Assembly (NCBI RefSeq): GCF_030127105.1
Contig: NZ_CP126161.1
Location: 1,674,001-1,738,000, forward strand
Direction of reading: 5' to 3'
Source: Haloarcula pelagica
Lineage (GTDB): Archaea; Halobacteriota; Halobacteria; Halobacteriales; Haloarculaceae
Length of the DNA: 64,000 nucleotides
Positions 61,623 through 64,000 of this stretch are shown here, piece by piece. A program made the translations under genes and the position numbers. Numbering within the stretch: the stretch's first letter is position 1; each line of letters opens with the position of its first letter. The notes under the pieces are model-generated. The model was given only the letters and a program-made list of their open reading frames with translations, had not been told where the DNA came from and searched no databases.

Positions 61623-63248
61623 TCAGAACACGTCGACGGTGCCGTCCTTGCGCGGTTCGGTCGCCCCCGACAGCGTCCCGTCCGCCCACCGAGCGATCTG
61701 TGCGCCGCCAAAGCGCGGCGGGATGTCGACGGCTACGTCGTGCCCGCGGCGGGCCAGTTTCGAGGCCACGTCGGCGTCGAACCGGGCCTCCGTCGCCAGG
61801 GTCCCGTCCTCCCGGTAGCGCCAGCGCGGTTCGTCAAGCGCGGCCTGCAGCGGCATGTCACGGTCCAGCAGGTTCGAGAGGGCCTGGACGTGGCCCTGGG
61901 GCTGCATGTACCCGCCCATGACGCCGAAGGCGGCCCAGTCGCGGTCGCCGAACCGTACCAGCCCGGGGATCAGCGTGTGGAACGGGCGCTTGCCCGGGGC
62001 GACGCGGTTGGGGTGGTCGGGATCGAGTTCGAACGACGCGCCGCGGTTCTGGAGGGTGAGGCCGGTGTCGCCGGCGACCAGTCCGCTGCCAAAGCCCATG
62101 AAGAGAGAGTTGATAAAGGAGACGACGTTGCCGTCGCCGTCCGCGACGGTCAGCAGGACGGTGTCGGCGTCCTCCGCCGGCGAGTCGAGCATCCCCACTT
62201 CGGGCGAGTCGATGGCCGCCTGGCCGATCTCGGCGGCCCGCTCGCGTGCCCACTCGGCGGAGTTCAGCGGCGGGATCGACTCGTAGTCGGGGTCGGTGAT
62301 GTAGCGGTGGCCGTCGGTGAAGGCCAGTTTCGTCGCCTCCGCGAGCAGGTGGGTCCGCTCGACCGGATCGTCGGTCTCGGGGACGCCGAGCTGCTGGGCG
62401 ACGTTCAGTGCCTCCAGCGCGACGAGTCCCTGGTTGTTCGGCGGCAGTTCGAACACCTCCGCGCCGTCGTAGGTGGTCGAGACGGGGTCGGGGTACTCGA
62501 CGGTGAACGCCGCGAGGTCGGACTGATCGAGCAGGCCGCCGGCGTCCCGAACCGTCGCGACGATCTCGTCGGCGATTTCGCCCTCGTAGAACGGGTCGGC
62601 GCCCTCGGCCGCGAGCGTCGCCAGAGTCGACCCGAGTTCGGGGAGCGCGACCGTCTCGCCCACCGACGGGGCGCGCTCGCCGTCGACGAGATACTGCTCG
62701 CGGGCGGCGTCGTTCCGCAACGCCGGTTCACAGAGATCCCAGGCCGAGGCGATCACCTCGCTGACCGGGAACCCCTCGGTGGCGTAGTGGATGGCGTCGG
62801 CGAGCACGTCTTCCAGGTCCAGCCGGCCGAAACGCTCGACGGTGGCCTCCCAGCCCCGGGGGGCACCGGGCACGGTCACCGCCAGCGGCCCGCGTTCGGG
62901 CATCTCGGCGTCGGCGGGGTCGCCTCCCTGTTCCGCGGCGGCGGCCTCGCGGACCTGCTCCAGCGTGGCGGCCTCTGGCGCGCCGCCACAGGCCCGCATC
63001 GCGCCGATATCGCCGTCCGCCGTCCGATAGAGGGCGAAGGCGTCTCCACCCAGCCCGGTACTCATCGGTTCGACGACGTTGAGCGTCGCCGCCGTCGCGA
63101 CGGCCGCGTCGAAGGCGTTGCCCCCGTCCCGGAGGGTATCGATACCCGCCTGAGCGGCGAGTGGCTGGCTCGTCGCGACGACGCCGCGGGTCCCGTAGGC
63201 CGTCGACCGCCGGGAGTCGAACCGGTCGAGGTTCGGTTCGCTGTCCAT
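61623..63248 (-). CDS. ggt: Gamma-glutamyltransferase family (Ntn hydrolase)
   Basis: 541 aa. It matches the gamma-glutamyltranspeptidase family: GGNAFDAAVATAATLNVVEP at the start, GPLAVTVPGAPRGWE, LPPNNQGLVALEALN, and the autocleavage region DADTVLLTVADGDGNVVSF with a Thr (about 361) where the Ntn nucleophile should be. The end has GGYMQPQGHVQALSNLLD and DEPRWRY. No signal peptide is visible, so it may be cytoplasmic. It takes gamma-glutamyl groups from glutathione-like compounds; haloarchaea use gamma-glutamylcysteine. Confidence 0.9.
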   Translation of the reverse strand: MDSEPNLDRFDSRRSTAYGTRGVVATSQPLAAQAGIDTLRDGGNAFDAAVATAATLNVVEPMSTGLGGDAFALYRTADGDIGAMRACGGAPEAATLEQVREAAAAEQGGDPADAEMPERGPLAVTVPGAPRGWEATVERFGRLDLEDVLADAIHYATEGFPVSEVIASAWDLCEPALRNDAAREQYLVDGERAPSVGETVALPELGSTLATLAAEGADPFYEGEIADEIVATVRDAGGLLDQSDLAAFTVEYPDPVSTTYDGAEVFELPPNNQGLVALEALNVAQQLGVPETDDPVERTHLLAEATKLAFTDGHRYITDPDYESIPPLNSAEWARERAAEIGQAAIDSPEVGMLDSPAEDADTVLLTVADGDGNVVSFINSLFMGFGSGLVAGDTGLTLQNRGASFELDPDHPNRVAPGKRPFHTLIPGLVRFGDRDWAAFGVMGGYMQPQGHVQALSNLLDRDMPLQAALDEPRWRYREDGTLATEARFDADVASKLARRGHDVAVDIPPRFGGAQIARWADGTLSGATEPRKDGTVDVF

Positions 63249-63285
63249 GGGGAGAGTGGCGGCGGCAGCCCGGAAAACGGTTGTG

Positions 63286-63711
63286 TCAGCAACAGGGCGA
63301 GGCGTCGTCCTCGGGCGGGTCGCCGCTCGCCGCGAACACCTGGTCGGTGATGCGGACCCAGAGGCCGTAGGCGTCCGAACCGTCCGTGAGGTACGTATCG
63401 ACACCGACCGCGTCGGCGATCCCGTCGAGCGCGGCTGTCCGGTCAGTCTCCTCGCGCATGCACGCTCTGACGACTCCCTCGTCGATGGCCGTCCGGAGCA
63501 TCTCGCGTTCCCGCTCGGCGAAGTCGGCGAGAGCGACGGTGTCGGCGTCGTCGGGCACCGAGTCGACGGGTGTGACGGCGAGTGCCGCATCGTGGGGCAG
63601 TCCGTCCCCGCCGAACGGGACACACTGCGTGAGTCGGCCCGCACAGCCCGCAGTCAGGGCCGAGGCGGCCCCGGCACCGGCCGCGAGAAACTGTCGACGG
63701 TCGAGTGACAT
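63286..63711 (-). CDS. Tat lipoprotein, unknown function
   Basis: 141 aa. Tat motif DRRQFLAAGAGAA and lipobox TAGC predict a lipid-anchored exported protein. The rest is short and acidic, with five further Cys after the lipobox Cys, including CVPFGG and a final CC. I do not recognise it. Confidence 0.7.
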   Translation of the reverse strand: MSLDRRQFLAAGAGAASALTAGCAGRLTQCVPFGGDGLPHDAALAVTPVDSVPDDADTVALADFAEREREMLRTAIDEGVVRACMREETDRTAALDGIADAVGVDTYLTDGSDAYGLWVRITDQVFAASGDPPEDDASPCC

Positions 63712-63774
63712 ATCCGGCTGTTCGCCTGGCTGGCGTAAGTGTCTCGTGGACAGTCAAACCGGGACTGAGTGTCG

Positions 63775-64000
63775 TCATGCCGCCCCGGCGTCCGTTCCGC
63801 GCCGGCCGCGGAGGGCGACCGCGAGCACCACGCCGACCAGTGGGAAGAGCGCCAGCCCCAGGAAGGTCCCGCCCTCGCCGACGGCCGACAGCAGGTAGCC
63901 CGACACCGCCGCGCCGGCCGCGCCGACGCCGAAGTTCGCCAGGTAGGTGTAGCCGTACGACAGCCCCCGGTCACCCGCCGGACTGACCTCCGCGATGGTC
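63775..64000 (-). CDS. MFS-type transporter, C-terminal end
   Basis: Partial: the last 74 codons, reading into the window from beyond its right edge. The translated end has two membrane helices (ANFGVGAAGAAVSGYLLSA and LALFPLVGVVLAVAL) preceded by a GDRGLSYGYTYL loop, as in the last helices of MFS proteins. The start lies outside. Confidence 0.65.
   Translation of the reverse strand, partial: TIAEVSPAGDRGLSYGYTYLANFGVGAAGAAVSGYLLSAVGEGGTFLGLALFPLVGVVLAVALRGRRGTDAGAA

Overview
This window is a 64 kb piece of a haloarchaeal (class Halobacteria) chromosome. The evidence is very high GC, acidic proteins, TATA boxes 25-30 nt ahead of leaderless ATG/GTG starts, twin-arginine lipoprotein signals, a double (fused) TatC, Bat-type HTH regulators and an archaeal information-processing gene set (PCNA, PriL, Hjc, NMD3-like, Tsr3-like). 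I cannot fix the genus. I see no rRNA, tRNA, IS element or CRISPR array. It reads as core chromosome with a few accessory patches.

Layout. 1-3408 (-): an N-terminal piece of a Tat-exported lipoprotein that resembles cholesterol-dependent (thiol-activated) cytolysins, preceded on the same strand by a 7TM-PAS-GAF-Bat regulator. 3511-11986: NMD3-like protein, a Met10+/Taw2-Trm5-type tRNA methyltransferase, an Fe-S XPD/DinG-type helicase, cold-shock protein, small zinc proteins, methyltransferases and conserved haloarchaeal unknowns. 12044-20817: enolase-like protein, Tsr3-like rRNA enzyme, a peroxiredoxin with a long repeat-bearing acidic tail, Nudix, SerRS, HMA metallochaperone, rhomboid protease and an HhH/RNase H-like nuclease. 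20899-26053: USP-like and ParA/CpaE-like proteins, then a run proC-proB-proA-UDG-HIT on the minus strand (proline synthesis plus repair and housekeeping).

26155-38716: a DUF4177 protein, a DUF7344 HTH and a multi-PAS Bat regulator, IleRS, SnoaL-like, MFS, MutS-like, LarE, a zinc-ribbon protein and a histidine phosphatase. 38709-42664: divergent tatC and double tatC, the twin-arginine translocase that serves the many Tat substrates here. 42829-44595: a frameshifted GIDE-type membrane protein, an RHH regulator and a queuosine-precursor-type transporter. 44596-49164: RlmE, then a divergent cluster of a membrane-anchored DUF7344 HTH, two secreted proteins with TasA/camelysin-like N-termini and a Sec11 signal peptidase; this is a candidate surface-filament locus.

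49247-64000: copper nitrite reductase NirK, PCNA, Hjc, a SWIM zinc-finger protein, PriL, a MATE pump, AhcY, a secreted acidic-repeat protein, an MTA/SAH deaminase-type amidohydrolase (with AhcY, handling of S-adenosylhomocysteine), HisG, gamma-glutamyltransferase, a Tat lipoprotein and the end of an MFS transporter.

The most notable points are the archaeal cytolysin-like lipoprotein, the TasA/Sec11 cluster, the in-frame double-hairpin insertions inside otherwise conserved genes (the tRNA methyltransferase and IleRS), and the one-base frameshift in the GIDE gene.
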